Assembly: GCF_000308755.1 (NCBI RefSeq)
Contig: NZ_BAGF01000030.1
Span: 1-64,000 of the forward strand
Direction of reading: 5' to 3'
DNA length: 64,000 nucleotides
From: Nocardia pneumoniae NBRC 100136
Lineage (GTDB): Bacteria > Actinomycetota > Actinomycetes > Mycobacteriales > Mycobacteriaceae
Made by a program: the position numbers and the translations under genes. Under the pieces are notes generated by a model, which ran no database searches, was not told the DNA's origin, and saw only the letters and a list, made by a program, of their open reading frames with translations. This document shows positions 35,617 through 42,946 of this stretch, one piece after another. Positions within the stretch are counted from its first letter, which is position 1. Each line of letters starts with the position of its first letter.

Positions 35617-35757
35617 TCACGGATGCGCCAGCCCGCGCACAGTGATGGCGTCTCCCATACGTGCCACCACGAACCCGATCGGGTCGACCTTCGCCTCGGT
35701 CCAGTTGCGAACCAAGGTCACCAACGGGCCAGGCTCTCGCGCGGCCGGAATCGCCAT
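35617..35757 (-). other. 46-codon open frame, doubtful
   Basis: ATG 35757 to TGA 35617-35619 encodes a peptide containing LVTLVRNWTEAKVDPIGFVV and MGDAITVRGLAHP. It looks coding by codon bias, but it overlaps, in another frame, the maleylpyruvate-isomerase-like N-terminal motif, so at most one of the two is real. Confidence 0.25.
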
Positions 35758-35897
35758 GGGCCTACAAGCTGTTCGAGGCGGCCCAGACCCGCTGGCGCAG
35801 AGTCGACGCCCCCGAGCTGGTCGCCCTCGTGGGGGCCTGGGCCAAATTCCACAAGGGGAAACTGCTCGAACGCCCCATCGACGTCACCTCTGCGTAA
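35742..35897 (+). mobile_element. IS256-family transposase 3' remnant
   Basis: About 50 codons ending at TAA 35895-35897 read WAYKLFEAAQTRWRRVDAPE, LVALVGAWAKFHKGKLLERP, matching the C-terminus of Mutator/IS256 transposases (AAQ.RWR.VNAPHLVALVRAGA). The rest of the element is gone. No terminal inverted repeat could be identified. Confidence 0.7.
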
Positions 35898-35983
35898 CCG
35901 CGCCAATCAACCGAAACGGAGGTCGCCTGAAGCACCCGATTCGGTCCTTGACAATTTCTCACGACAGTCACCGCAACTCGGCG

Positions 35984-36676
35984 TCACCGCTGGCTACAGG
36001 AATTTCGCGCCGCGCGTTCGACGTTTCTCTTCAGTACGGCCATCATGCGGGCCTGCATGATCCAGACGACCGGAACGTAGATCCAGAAGTTGTAGAAGCG
36101 CTCCAACCATCGGGGTCGTGTGGCCTGATACCCCCCGATCACCAGACGTGTTCGACCGCCCTCGAGCTCTTTCAGCTGGAAGCACCACAGCCCTTCCATG
36201 TAGGCCCTGGGTCTGGGTTGTTTCGGGTCTAGGACGTGGCCTTGAAGATCGCTCAACCAATACAGTCCCAGAAACCGATTCGGTTCGAGGATCGCGATCT
36301 CGTAGGAGTCCATGATCCCGATACCCGGCGCTCGGAACTTCAGGCGATCACCGACGGCGCGGTCTTGCCACTCAGGGTGCACCGCGTGGGCACTCGACAC
36401 GCCGGCGTTGTCGAGGTGATCCCATGAGTACCAGCCGGCGCGATCGCCGCCCAACTGGACTAGCCAGGGCCAGACTAAATCTGGCGGCGCCCCGATCGTG
36501 ACGGCCATCGTCACTCCACGTGCGCCGCCGGGAACCCATTCCGCGCCGGGAAACGGCCCGGCGACTTCCTCGTCGCTGGCGCCCCAACGCCAGAGCCGGG
36601 GTCGCACCAGCCGGGCGTATACGAGCGCCGCCCCGCCGGCCGTCGCTGCTGACGCCAGTACGAATTCGCCCTTCAT
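35984..36676 (-). CDS. SRPBCC-domain protein with N-terminal membrane segment
   Basis: 230 aa. Residues 5-25 are hydrophobic (FVLASAATAGGAALVYARL), followed by a lipid/hydrophobe-binding SRPBCC fold: VTIGAPPDLVWPWLVQLGGD, GWYSWDHLDN, AVGDRLKF, YEIAILEPNRFLGLYW, CFQLKELEGGRTRLV. Close to a common actinobacterial family of unknown role. Ends next to IS256 debris; no operon partner. Confidence 0.85.
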   Translation of the reverse strand: MKGEFVLASAATAGGAALVYARLVRPRLWRWGASDEEVAGPFPGAEWVPGGARGVTMAVTIGAPPDLVWPWLVQLGGDRAGWYSWDHLDNAGVSSAHAVHPEWQDRAVGDRLKFRAPGIGIMDSYEIAILEPNRFLGLYWLSDLQGHVLDPKQPRPRAYMEGLWCFQLKELEGGRTRLVIGGYQATRPRWLERFYNFWIYVPVVWIMQARMMAVLKRNVERAARNSCSQR

Positions 36677-36852
36677 ATCGACAGCGTCCCAGGCATGGCA
36701 CGGCGCCGGCAGAGACCAAGGTCACCTCACGCAACCCCATTTAGACACTTGGCGACCACGACAAAACACCCCATCCGCGGGTCTCGACACGCGAGGGGCA
36801 CCTTGCCACGCGACGCGGTGAGGATCTGCGATTGAGCCTCGCCTCCAGGTGC

Positions 36853-36882
36853 GTGCGAAGTGGCCCCGGGGGCACTTCGCAC
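36853..36882. terminator. 30-bp near-perfect palindrome, terminator of lysR
   Basis: Contiguous 15-bp arms GTGCGAAGTGGCCCC / GGGGGCACTTCGCAC with one mismatch, 10 nt past the lysR stop codon. Symmetric, so it can act on both strands. Confidence 0.7.
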
Positions 36883-36892
36883 CCGAGCCCCT

Positions 36893-37783
36893 TCACGACT
36901 CGTGTCGATCCGGTGCCGTGATGCCGAGAACGGCGAGGAAGGCGGTCGCCGCGGGCGTGCGACCGACGCGGCTCCAGATGACGTATTCCACGCGGGCCGG
37001 GGCGTCGGCGACCTCGATGGTGACTACGCCGTCGAGCTGGGGTGCGTAGGCGGAGGGGAGCATGGCCACGGCGAGGCCCGGCCGGACCAGCCGGGCGATG
37101 TAGTCGGCGGTGGTCACTTCGAAGGCGACGTCACGGTCCAGACCAGCGGCTGAGAATGCTTGGTCGGATTGGATACGTCCGGCTGTCCCGGCTGGAAGGT
37201 CCACGAAGACCTCGGAAGAGAGCGTGCGAAGGTCGACCGTTGGGTGGTCGGCGAGTGGATGGTGCGGTGCGACGACGGCGACGAGTCGGTCCCGGGCGAG
37301 TTCGTGGGCGGCGACGCCGTGGGGTCGCGCTGTGGTCGGCAGCCCCAGGAAGGCCACGTCGATGGCTCCTTGCTCGACCTGCGCGGCGAGGTCCTCGCTC
37401 GCGCCCACCCGCAGGCTGATGCGCACGTGCGGGTACCGCTGGCGGAAGTCGCGCAGCGCGCCCGGGATGTCGACGGCGGCGACAGTGGGGATCAGGCCCA
37501 CGGCGAGCCGTCCGCGTACCTCCCCGACCGCCGCGGCGACCTCGGCGGCCGCGCGCTCGGCGGCGTCCAGGCACTGACGGGCGGCCGGGAGGAACGCCGC
37601 ACCGGCCGGTGTCAACCGCACCCGGCGGCTGGTGCGCTCGAAAAGCCTCGCGCCGAGTTCACGTTCCAGACGGGCGATCTGGTGACTGAGGGCGGACTGG
37701 ACGACGTGGCATCGTTCGGCGGCTCGGGTGAAGCTGTTGGTCTCGGCGACGGCGACGACGTAGCGCATCTGCTGGAGCTCCAT
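36893..37783 (-). CDS. LysR-family transcriptional regulator
   Basis: 296 aa: N-terminal winged HTH (LQQMRYVVAVAETNSFTRAA, CHVVQSALSHQIARLERELG, LFERTSRRVRLTPAG) and a periplasmic-binding-protein-like effector domain. Divergent from an EamA transporter with a T-N11-A box in between, so it most likely regulates the transporter and the downstream NAD(P)-binding gene. Confidence 0.95.
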   Translation of the reverse strand: MELQQMRYVVAVAETNSFTRAAERCHVVQSALSHQIARLERELGARLFERTSRRVRLTPAGAAFLPAARQCLDAAERAAAEVAAAVGEVRGRLAVGLIPTVAAVDIPGALRDFRQRYPHVRISLRVGASEDLAAQVEQGAIDVAFLGLPTTARPHGVAAHELARDRLVAVVAPHHPLADHPTVDLRTLSSEVFVDLPAGTAGRIQSDQAFSAAGLDRDVAFEVTTADYIARLVRPGLAVAMLPSAYAPQLDGVVTIEVADAPARVEYVIWSRVGRTPAATAFLAVLGITAPDRHES

Positions 37784-37789
37784 AGATCA

Positions 37790-37804
37790 ATCGTGAATCA
37801 CGAT
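37790..37804. promoter_or_regulatory. LysR-type T-N11-A operator
   Basis: Perfect palindrome ATCGTGA-A-TCACGAT, 7 nt upstream of the lysR ATG. T37791 and A37803 are 11 bases apart, the classic LysR-type box. Confidence 0.75.
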
Positions 37805-37862
37805 GGATGGAGTGACAAACATGTGTTGGACTCATTGATTGCTGGTCGGTGAGATTGTCGGT

Positions 37863-38798
37863 GTGAATAGTCCAGCAGCACAGCGGGTTTCCGAGGGGGC
37901 CAGCAGAGGTGCTTCCGAGGGAAATCTGTCTCGCGTCGTCCTGACGGCGATCGCTCCCGTGTCATGGGGCACGACCTATGTCGTCATCACCGAGCTTCTG
38001 CCGCCGGGACATCCGCTGTTCGCGGCGGTCATGCGGGCGCTGCCCGCGGGCCTGATCGCGCTGGCGGTCACCCGGATCCTGCCGCGCGGAGGATGGTGGT
38101 GGAAAGCCGCGGTGCTCGGCGTGCTGAACATCGGCCTGCTCAACGCGCTGCTGTTCATCGCGGCTGAACGCTTGCCGGGCGGTGTCGCCGCGACCCTGGC
38201 CGCGGCCCAGCCGCTCATCGTCGCCATGCTGGCGGTGATCGTCCTGGGTGAGCAGCCGTCCGCTTGGCGCCTCGCCTGGGGCGTGACCGGTGTGGTCGGT
38301 GTCGGAGTCGTGGTGCTCGGTCCGACCGCGGCGCTCGACCCCAGCGGGATCGTGGCGGGCCTGGCCAGCGCCGCCTCGATGGCGCTCGGGTTGACGCTCA
38401 CCAAGCGCTGGGGTCGTCCGGCCGAGGCCACTCCCACTGCTTTCGCCGGGTGGCAGCTCGCCGCCGGAGGTCTGTTCCTGGTGCCGGTCACAGTGCTCGT
38501 CGAGGGGCCGCCTCCCGCGATCGACCCGACCGCCGCTCTCGGCTATCTCTGGCTGGGGCTGGTCGGCGGCCTGATCGCCTATGTCCTCTGGTTCCGCGGC
38601 ATCGGCACCTTGCCCGTCACCTCGGTCGCGGTTCTGGTCCTGCTTTCCCCGCTGGTCGCCGCCGTTCTCGGCGCACTGCTGCTCGGCCAGACGCTCGGCC
38701 CGATCCAACTGGTGGGGTTCGCGCTCGCGCTCGCCGCGATCGTCGCGGGCCAGCTTCCCGCACCCACCCGCTCTGTTTCCGAAGGGACACTCGAATGA
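37863..38798 (+). CDS. EamA/RhaT-family (DMT) exporter
   Basis: 311 aa from GTG 37863, with ten hydrophobic segments in two EamA repeats (first about residues 25-155, second 165-300). PVSWGTTYVVITELLPPG at the start and LGEQPSAWRLAWGVTGVVGV are family-typical. Presumably a drug/metabolite or amino-acid exporter; substrate unknown. Its stop overlaps the next gene's ATG by 4 nt. Regulated by the divergent LysR protein, by position. Confidence 0.9.
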   Translation: MNSPAAQRVSEGASRGASEGNLSRVVLTAIAPVSWGTTYVVITELLPPGHPLFAAVMRALPAGLIALAVTRILPRGGWWWKAAVLGVLNIGLLNALLFIAAERLPGGVAATLAAAQPLIVAMLAVIVLGEQPSAWRLAWGVTGVVGVGVVVLGPTAALDPSGIVAGLASAASMALGLTLTKRWGRPAEATPTAFAGWQLAAGGLFLVPVTVLVEGPPPAIDPTAALGYLWLGLVGGLIAYVLWFRGIGTLPVTSVAVLVLLSPLVAAVLGALLLGQTLGPIQLVGFALALAAIVAGQLPAPTRSVSEGTLE

Positions 38799-39427
38799 AG
38801 ATCGCCGTCGTCGGCGCCAATGGCATGGTCGGCTCACGCGTCGTCAACGAAGCCGCACGCCGAGGCCATGACCTCGTCGCGGTATTCCGGATGCGGCGGC
38901 CTAGCGTCCGGCCATCTGGCGTGATCGCCGTCGAGGGCGACGCGAACGACCCCGACCACATGAGCAGACTGTTCTCCAGGACGGACGCGATCGTGGCCGC
39001 GACCCGTCCCGGGCCCGGGCAGGAACACACCGTCACCGCGACCACGACGGCCCTGCTGGACGCGGCCACGACTACCGGGACGCGCATTCTCGTGGTCGGC
39101 GGCGCCGCCCCGCTGCACGTCCCTGGACGCCCCGGCCAGCTCGTTCTCGACACGCCGGAATACGTGCCGCCAGCAGTCCGAGCCATCGCCGCCGCGAGCG
39201 CCGCGCAACTGGAGGCTTGCCGAGCGCACTCGGCGGACTGGGTGTATCTCAGCCCGCCCGCCCTCCTCGAACCCGGACGCCGCACCGGCGAATACCGGCG
39301 CGGCACAACCACACTCATCACCGACGCCGACGGCGCGTCTCGGATCTCGGCCGAAGACCTCGCCGTGGCCGTTCTCGACGAGCTCGAGAACCCTGGCGAC
39401 AACAAACATTTCACCGTCGGTTACTAG
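38795..39427 (+). CDS. NAD(P)-binding protein (atypical SDR, NmrA-like)
   Basis: 210 aa with a Rossmann fold: KIAVVGANGMVGSRVVNEAARRG supplies the dinucleotide loop (GxxGxxG). VEGDANDP and TRILVVGGAAPLHVPG follow; no YxxxK catalytic pair is evident, consistent with an atypical SDR/anti-sigma-sensor or flavin-reductase-like family. ATGA overlap with the EamA gene gives coupling. Confidence 0.88.
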   Translation: MKIAVVGANGMVGSRVVNEAARRGHDLVAVFRMRRPSVRPSGVIAVEGDANDPDHMSRLFSRTDAIVAATRPGPGQEHTVTATTTALLDAATTTGTRILVVGGAAPLHVPGRPGQLVLDTPEYVPPAVRAIAAASAAQLEACRAHSADWVYLSPPALLEPGRRTGEYRRGTTTLITDADGASRISAEDLAVAVLDELENPGDNKHFTVGY

Positions 39428-39491
39428 GCCCGACCCCTGAGCTGCCCAGTGCGCCGACGGACGCGGCCATCACAGCGGAGGAAACCATGAC

Positions 39492-40448
39492 ATGAAGCGA
39501 GTCCTCGGTATCTCGGCCGCACTCGCCTGCCTCGGCGTTATGGCGCTGGCACCCGGGGACCCGGCGGCGGAGCACCGTCCGGTATTCCCCACCACGATCG
39601 ACCTCCCTGCCGGGTTCCAGCCCGAGGGTATCGCGATCGGGTCGTCGCCGGTGGCCTACTTCGGCTCGCGGGCAGACGGATCCATCTACCGCGCCAGCCT
39701 GGCGACCGGGCGCGGTGCCATCCTGAGCCCCGGGCCGGGCACGCCGTCGCTCGGACTCGCTGTCGACCACCGCGACCGGCTGTTCGTCGCCGGGGGCACC
39801 GGGGGCGACGCCCGCGTCGTGGACACCGGTACGGGAGCGGTGCTGGCGAGCTATCGGCTCGGGACGCCGCCGGACACGGTCGTCAACGACGTGGTGCTCA
39901 CGCCCACGGGCGCGTGGTTCACCGACTCGCGCACGCCTGTGCTGTACCACCTGCCCCTCGACAGCGACGGTGCGCTGCCTCCGCCAGCCGCGGTGGTGCG
40001 ACGCCCGCTGACCGGCGACATCGTCTACCAGCCCGGGGCGATCAACGCCAACGGGATCGCGCGCACCCCCGACGGCACGGGCCTGATCATCGTCCAGTCG
40101 GTAACCGGCCGGCTCTTCCGCGTCGACCCGGCGACGGGCGCGACACAACAGGTCGATCTCGGCGGCGAGACGCTGCCGGGCGGCGACGGACTGCTATTGC
40201 ACGGCAGCACACTGTATGTCGTGCAGAACCGGCTCAACGCGATCGCCGTGGTCGCGCTCGACCACGCGGGCACTGCTGGCACGGTCGAGCGGCGCGTCAC
40301 CGATTCGCACTTCGACGTACCGACGACCGTGGCGGCGTTCGAAAACCAGCTGTACCTGCCGAACGCCCGCTTCACCACCCCGCCCGCGCCGACCACACCG
40401 TACAACGCCGTCGCGGTCGAGCAACCCGAGCCGAATTCGGTGCGATAA
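39492..40448 (+). CDS. secreted beta-propeller protein (SMP-30/gluconolactonase-like)
   Basis: 318 aa. N-terminal signal peptide (VLGISAALACLGVMALAPG), then repeats typical of a six-blade propeller: PAGFQPEGIAIGSS, YFGSRADGSIYRAS, GLAVDHRDRLFVAG, VNDVVLTPTGAWFTDS, NGIARTPDGTGLIIVQ, LFRVDPATGATQQVD. No clear catalytic triad. GGAGGAAACC is the ribosome site. Likely the third gene of the EamA unit (64-nt gap). Confidence 0.8.
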   Translation: MKRVLGISAALACLGVMALAPGDPAAEHRPVFPTTIDLPAGFQPEGIAIGSSPVAYFGSRADGSIYRASLATGRGAILSPGPGTPSLGLAVDHRDRLFVAGGTGGDARVVDTGTGAVLASYRLGTPPDTVVNDVVLTPTGAWFTDSRTPVLYHLPLDSDGALPPPAAVVRRPLTGDIVYQPGAINANGIARTPDGTGLIIVQSVTGRLFRVDPATGATQQVDLGGETLPGGDGLLLHGSTLYVVQNRLNAIAVVALDHAGTAGTVERRVTDSHFDVPTTVAAFENQLYLPNARFTTPPAPTTPYNAVAVEQPEPNSVR

Positions 40449-40486
40449 CCAGTGAGTACGTGCCGCGGCCGCCGAGATATTCGAGC

Positions 40487-40734
40487 ATGTTCTGCCTACA
40501 CGTTCGCCCGGTGGGCGATGCGGTCGACACTGCATGCCGCCTGCTGCGGCTACCGACCGTACGTGCGCAGTTCCCCGATGTCGCCGACCGCGCGGCCCGC
40601 GAACAGATGTCCTACCGCGGGTTCTCGCCGAGTTGCTGATGGCCGAATGCGACGACGGGGCACGCCGTCGCAGTGAACGTCGTAGTAGATACGCAGGATT
40701 CCCACGGCAGAAGCCGTGGGATGCCCTGTTTTAA
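40487..40734 (+). pseudogene. IS21-family istB helper ATPase remnant, frameshifted
   Basis: Frame 1 from about 40487 reads DTACRLLRLPTVRAQFPDVA, AAREQMSYRGF, then stops; frame 2 continues AELLMAECDDGARRRSERR and AGFPRQKPWDALF. Joined, this is the N-terminal part of IstB (ACRLLRLPTIRAQF...YRGFLAELLMAECDDR). A frameshift lies near 40625 and the ATPase domain is missing. Confidence 0.8.
40700..40721. terminator. 9-bp-stem hairpin followed by TGTTTT
   Basis: TCCCACGGC-AGAA-GCCGTGGGA, then ATGCCCTGTTTT... Terminator-like. It also resembles the subterminal hairpin of IS200/IS605 elements, but no tnpA/tnpB is nearby and it falls within the istB remnant. Confidence 0.55.
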
Positions 40735-40792
40735 GGTTTCGATTCACTGTCCCGCCGATTTCACTGGAAAGTCGAAACCGGCTGTTCAGCGA

Positions 40793-40798
40793 TACTGT
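40793..40798 (+). promoter_or_regulatory. possible -10 hexamer TACTGT of Imm5-like gene
   Basis: TANNNT hexamer 8 nt before ATG 40807, one base longer than the usual spacing here. Confidence 0.3.
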
Positions 40799-40806
40799 TC
40801 AACTTC

Positions 40807-41373
40807 ATGAATGTTGCCAACGAGAACCTGACGATCGAACTCAGCGTGGCCGAGCTGCGCGAGATCGCGGGCTACGCTGTGGCCTGCGCGGAGCCCGCTC
40901 TGGCGATTTTCGAGCGCGACTGTCCGGATGATCCGCGTGCACGCGCAGTGCTCGACGAGGTGCGCCAGTTCGCCGCCGGAGGCAAGCGGACAAAAGCGAT
41001 ACGCTCGACCGCATTCGACGCGCACCGGGCCGCGCGGGCAGCTGGAGAGATGGGACTCGAGGCCGCGGCCGAAGCGGCGCGCGCCGCCGGTCATGCGGGA
41101 GGGGCCGCGTACCTGCACCCGCTGGCAAAGGCGACTCAGGGTGGGCACATCCTCATGTCGGCCGCCCATGCGGCTCGAGCGTTCGAACTCGACGCCGGCG
41201 ACACCCCTGAGGTGGGAGGCGATTACATCAAGAAGGCGACAGATCTGGCCAGCCCGATCGTGGTGCAGGTCCTGACGCGATACCCGAACGCCCCGAGCGG
41301 CCGCGGCCGCGTAGGAGACCTCTGGCGCGAACTGGACGCCTCGCTGCGGCGACGCGCAGGGGCCGAAAGATAG
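40807..41373 (+). CDS. putative immunity protein (Imm5-like)
   Basis: 188 aa, helical. ELREIAGYAVACAEPALAIF, DPRARAVLDEVRQFAAGGKR and AAFDAHRAARAAGE-type repeats match the Imm5-like family found beside polymorphic toxins in actinomycetes. No toxin gene is adjacent; it is flanked by istB debris and a decayed YciI gene, so it is probably an orphan kept against a toxin encoded elsewhere or from neighbours. Confidence 0.6.
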   Translation: MNVANENLTIELSVAELREIAGYAVACAEPALAIFERDCPDDPRARAVLDEVRQFAAGGKRTKAIRSTAFDAHRAARAAGEMGLEAAAEAARAAGHAGGAAYLHPLAKATQGGHILMSAAHAARAFELDAGDTPEVGGDYIKKATDLASPIVVQVLTRYPNAPSGRGRVGDLWRELDASLRRRAGAER

Positions 41374-41375
41374 CG

Positions 41376-41601
41376 AAATGCTGTGAAATCGGCTCGTCGG
41401 ACGTCGGTCGGTACCGTCCGCTGCGAGCTGCTCGCGCGGCATGTCCGCGGCGAGGTAGACACCGCCGACCAGCGGAACCCGGCGTCCCGCAAGGACGAGC
41501 CGCCGGTCGGCGATGAGCTGCCTCAACCAGTCACCGTGGGCTGGCCGCAAGGGGTCCACATCGGCCAGAGGAGCTGTGTAGGTGACGGTCACGACGAACA
41601 T
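41376..41601 (-). pseudogene. YciI-like protein, probably frameshifted at its C-terminus
   Basis: MFVVTVTYTAPLADVDPLRP, HGDWLRQLIADRRLVLAGRR and GGVYLAADMPREQL match the YciI dimeric alpha-beta fold. After about residue 75 the expected ending appears in another frame (RRADFTAFRYLSA), and the original frame runs on antisense to the Imm5-like gene. A small deletion near 41430 would explain this. Confidence 0.5.
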
Positions 41602-41610
41602 GGACGAACG

Positions 41611-42894
41611 CTAGCCGTTGCCGCCCTCGTAGCGCAGCGCGTTTTCCGAGCGGCAGATCTCCTCGATCCCGGACATGATGTCGCGCAGGAGTTCCGACGG
41701 CAGCGCGGCGGTCCGGAAGCGGCAGGTGAAGGTGATCAGGCCGTGGTCTTCGGGGGACAGGCCGCGGGCGGCCGATTCGGCGCGGAGGTAGCGGGAGCGC
41801 ACCCCGTAGGTCATCGCGGAGATGACGGTGAAGCAGCCGGTGCGTTCGCGGTGTCCGGAGAACAGGTCGTGCAGGCGATAGAACACCGACGTGTAGCTCG
41901 ACAGCGGCGCGAAAACGCCTACCCGGTAGGCCGGGCCGCGCTCGGAGGAGCTGAGAGCTGTGTCGGCCAGATATTCGGCGTCGCGCAGCGTTTGCACCTT
42001 CGGCGCGAACAGCACCGCGCCCGCGGCCGCGTTGCGCACCGGCATGCCCGCTTTGCCGGGTGCGGCGGAGGCGATGGCGCCCAGCGATTTCCGCGCCCGC
42101 GACCCGACCTCGCGGCGGGCCCGCAGCCCCCTGGTCGGCGCGGTGGGGTACAGGCTCGACCACTGTCCGAAGCGGACGGTGCCCAGCTGCACGTGGCCGG
42201 TGCCGACCGGACGCGCCACCTTCAGCGGCGCCGTGTCGACCCAGCGGCCGACCTGGAGTTCGGCGTTGCCCGGCCGGGCGATCTCAGCGTGGGCGTGCTC
42301 GACGAACGAGTCGAAATCCAGGAACCGGTCGGCGGAGGTGGTCAGCCAGGTGCGGTCCTTGTCCACCTCGATCGCGTCCAGGGTGAGCGCGGTGATGATG
42401 CCCGCGCGCCCGCCTCCGCCGAGGATGCGCTGGAAACGGTCGGTGTGGTGGGTGCGCCCGCAGGTGCCGATGCGCCCGTCGATGTCGACGTACTCCAGAT
42501 CGACGACCTGATCGATGAACAAGCCGTACTTGTGCGAAGCCGCGCTGACGCCGCCGACCGAGGCGAAGCCGCCCGCGGTGATGTCGCGATGGTCGCCGAC
42601 GATGGGCAGACCGAGCCCGTGCGCGCCGAGCCTGCGGTCGATGTCGGAGAGCTTGGCGCCCGCCTGCACCCGGACGGTGCGCCTGCCCAGGTTGATGTCC
42701 AGCACCTGGTTCATCCGGCGCAGCGACACCACGGTCGGCTGCGCGGGCAGCGTGAGCCCCTCGTCGACCAGCTCGCCGCCGCGCACCATCAACCCTTGCG
42801 TTCGCCCCCGTGAATCCCGCACCGTGCGAACGACATCAGCGGTATCGCGGGGGAGAAATTCTTCCGCGTTGGAGACAATGTGCGGCGTGCTCAT
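41611..42894 (-). CDS. FAD-binding oxidoreductase (GlcD/FAD_binding_4 type)
   Basis: 427 aa. N-terminal PCMH FAD domain: VRGGELVDEGLTLPAQPTVV, RTVRVQAGAKLSDIDRRLGA, ITAGGFASVGGVSAASHKYG. The C-terminal half is not a clear berberine-bridge or lactate-dehydrogenase domain. Start ATG 42894 is fixed by TAGCTT 7 nt upstream. Downstream of phoD on the same strand, but with its own promoter. Substrate unknown. Confidence 0.85.
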   Translation of the reverse strand: MSTPHIVSNAEEFLPRDTADVVRTVRDSRGRTQGLMVRGGELVDEGLTLPAQPTVVSLRRMNQVLDINLGRRTVRVQAGAKLSDIDRRLGAHGLGLPIVGDHRDITAGGFASVGGVSAASHKYGLFIDQVVDLEYVDIDGRIGTCGRTHHTDRFQRILGGGGRAGIITALTLDAIEVDKDRTWLTTSADRFLDFDSFVEHAHAEIARPGNAELQVGRWVDTAPLKVARPVGTGHVQLGTVRFGQWSSLYPTAPTRGLRARREVGSRARKSLGAIASAAPGKAGMPVRNAAAGAVLFAPKVQTLRDAEYLADTALSSSERGPAYRVGVFAPLSSYTSVFYRLHDLFSGHRERTGCFTVISAMTYGVRSRYLRAESAARGLSPEDHGLITFTCRFRTAALPSELLRDIMSGIEEICRSENALRYEGGNG

Positions 42895-42901
42895 GGCAGG
42901 A

Positions 42902-42907
42902 AAGCTA
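42902..42907 (-). promoter_or_regulatory. -10 hexamer TAGCTT of FAD oxidoreductase gene (leaderless type)
   Basis: TANNNT hexamer 7 nt before ATG 42894, in the 52-nt gap after phoD. Confidence 0.55.
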
Positions 42908-42946
42908 ACCACAGCGCGGCCCGCTACGCTCGCCCGATGCCGGGTG

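Noticed and set aside
40700..40721. IS200/IS605 end hairpin with hidden TnpB/omega-RNA
   Set aside because: No TnpA or TnpB coding sequence nearby, and the DNA also encodes IstB residues; a simple terminator or chance is likelier.
41223..41492. Second-frame ORF as a separate gene beside yciI
   Set aside because: Its useful part (RRADFTAFRYLS) reads as the displaced YciI C-terminus; the rest is antisense to the Imm5-like gene.
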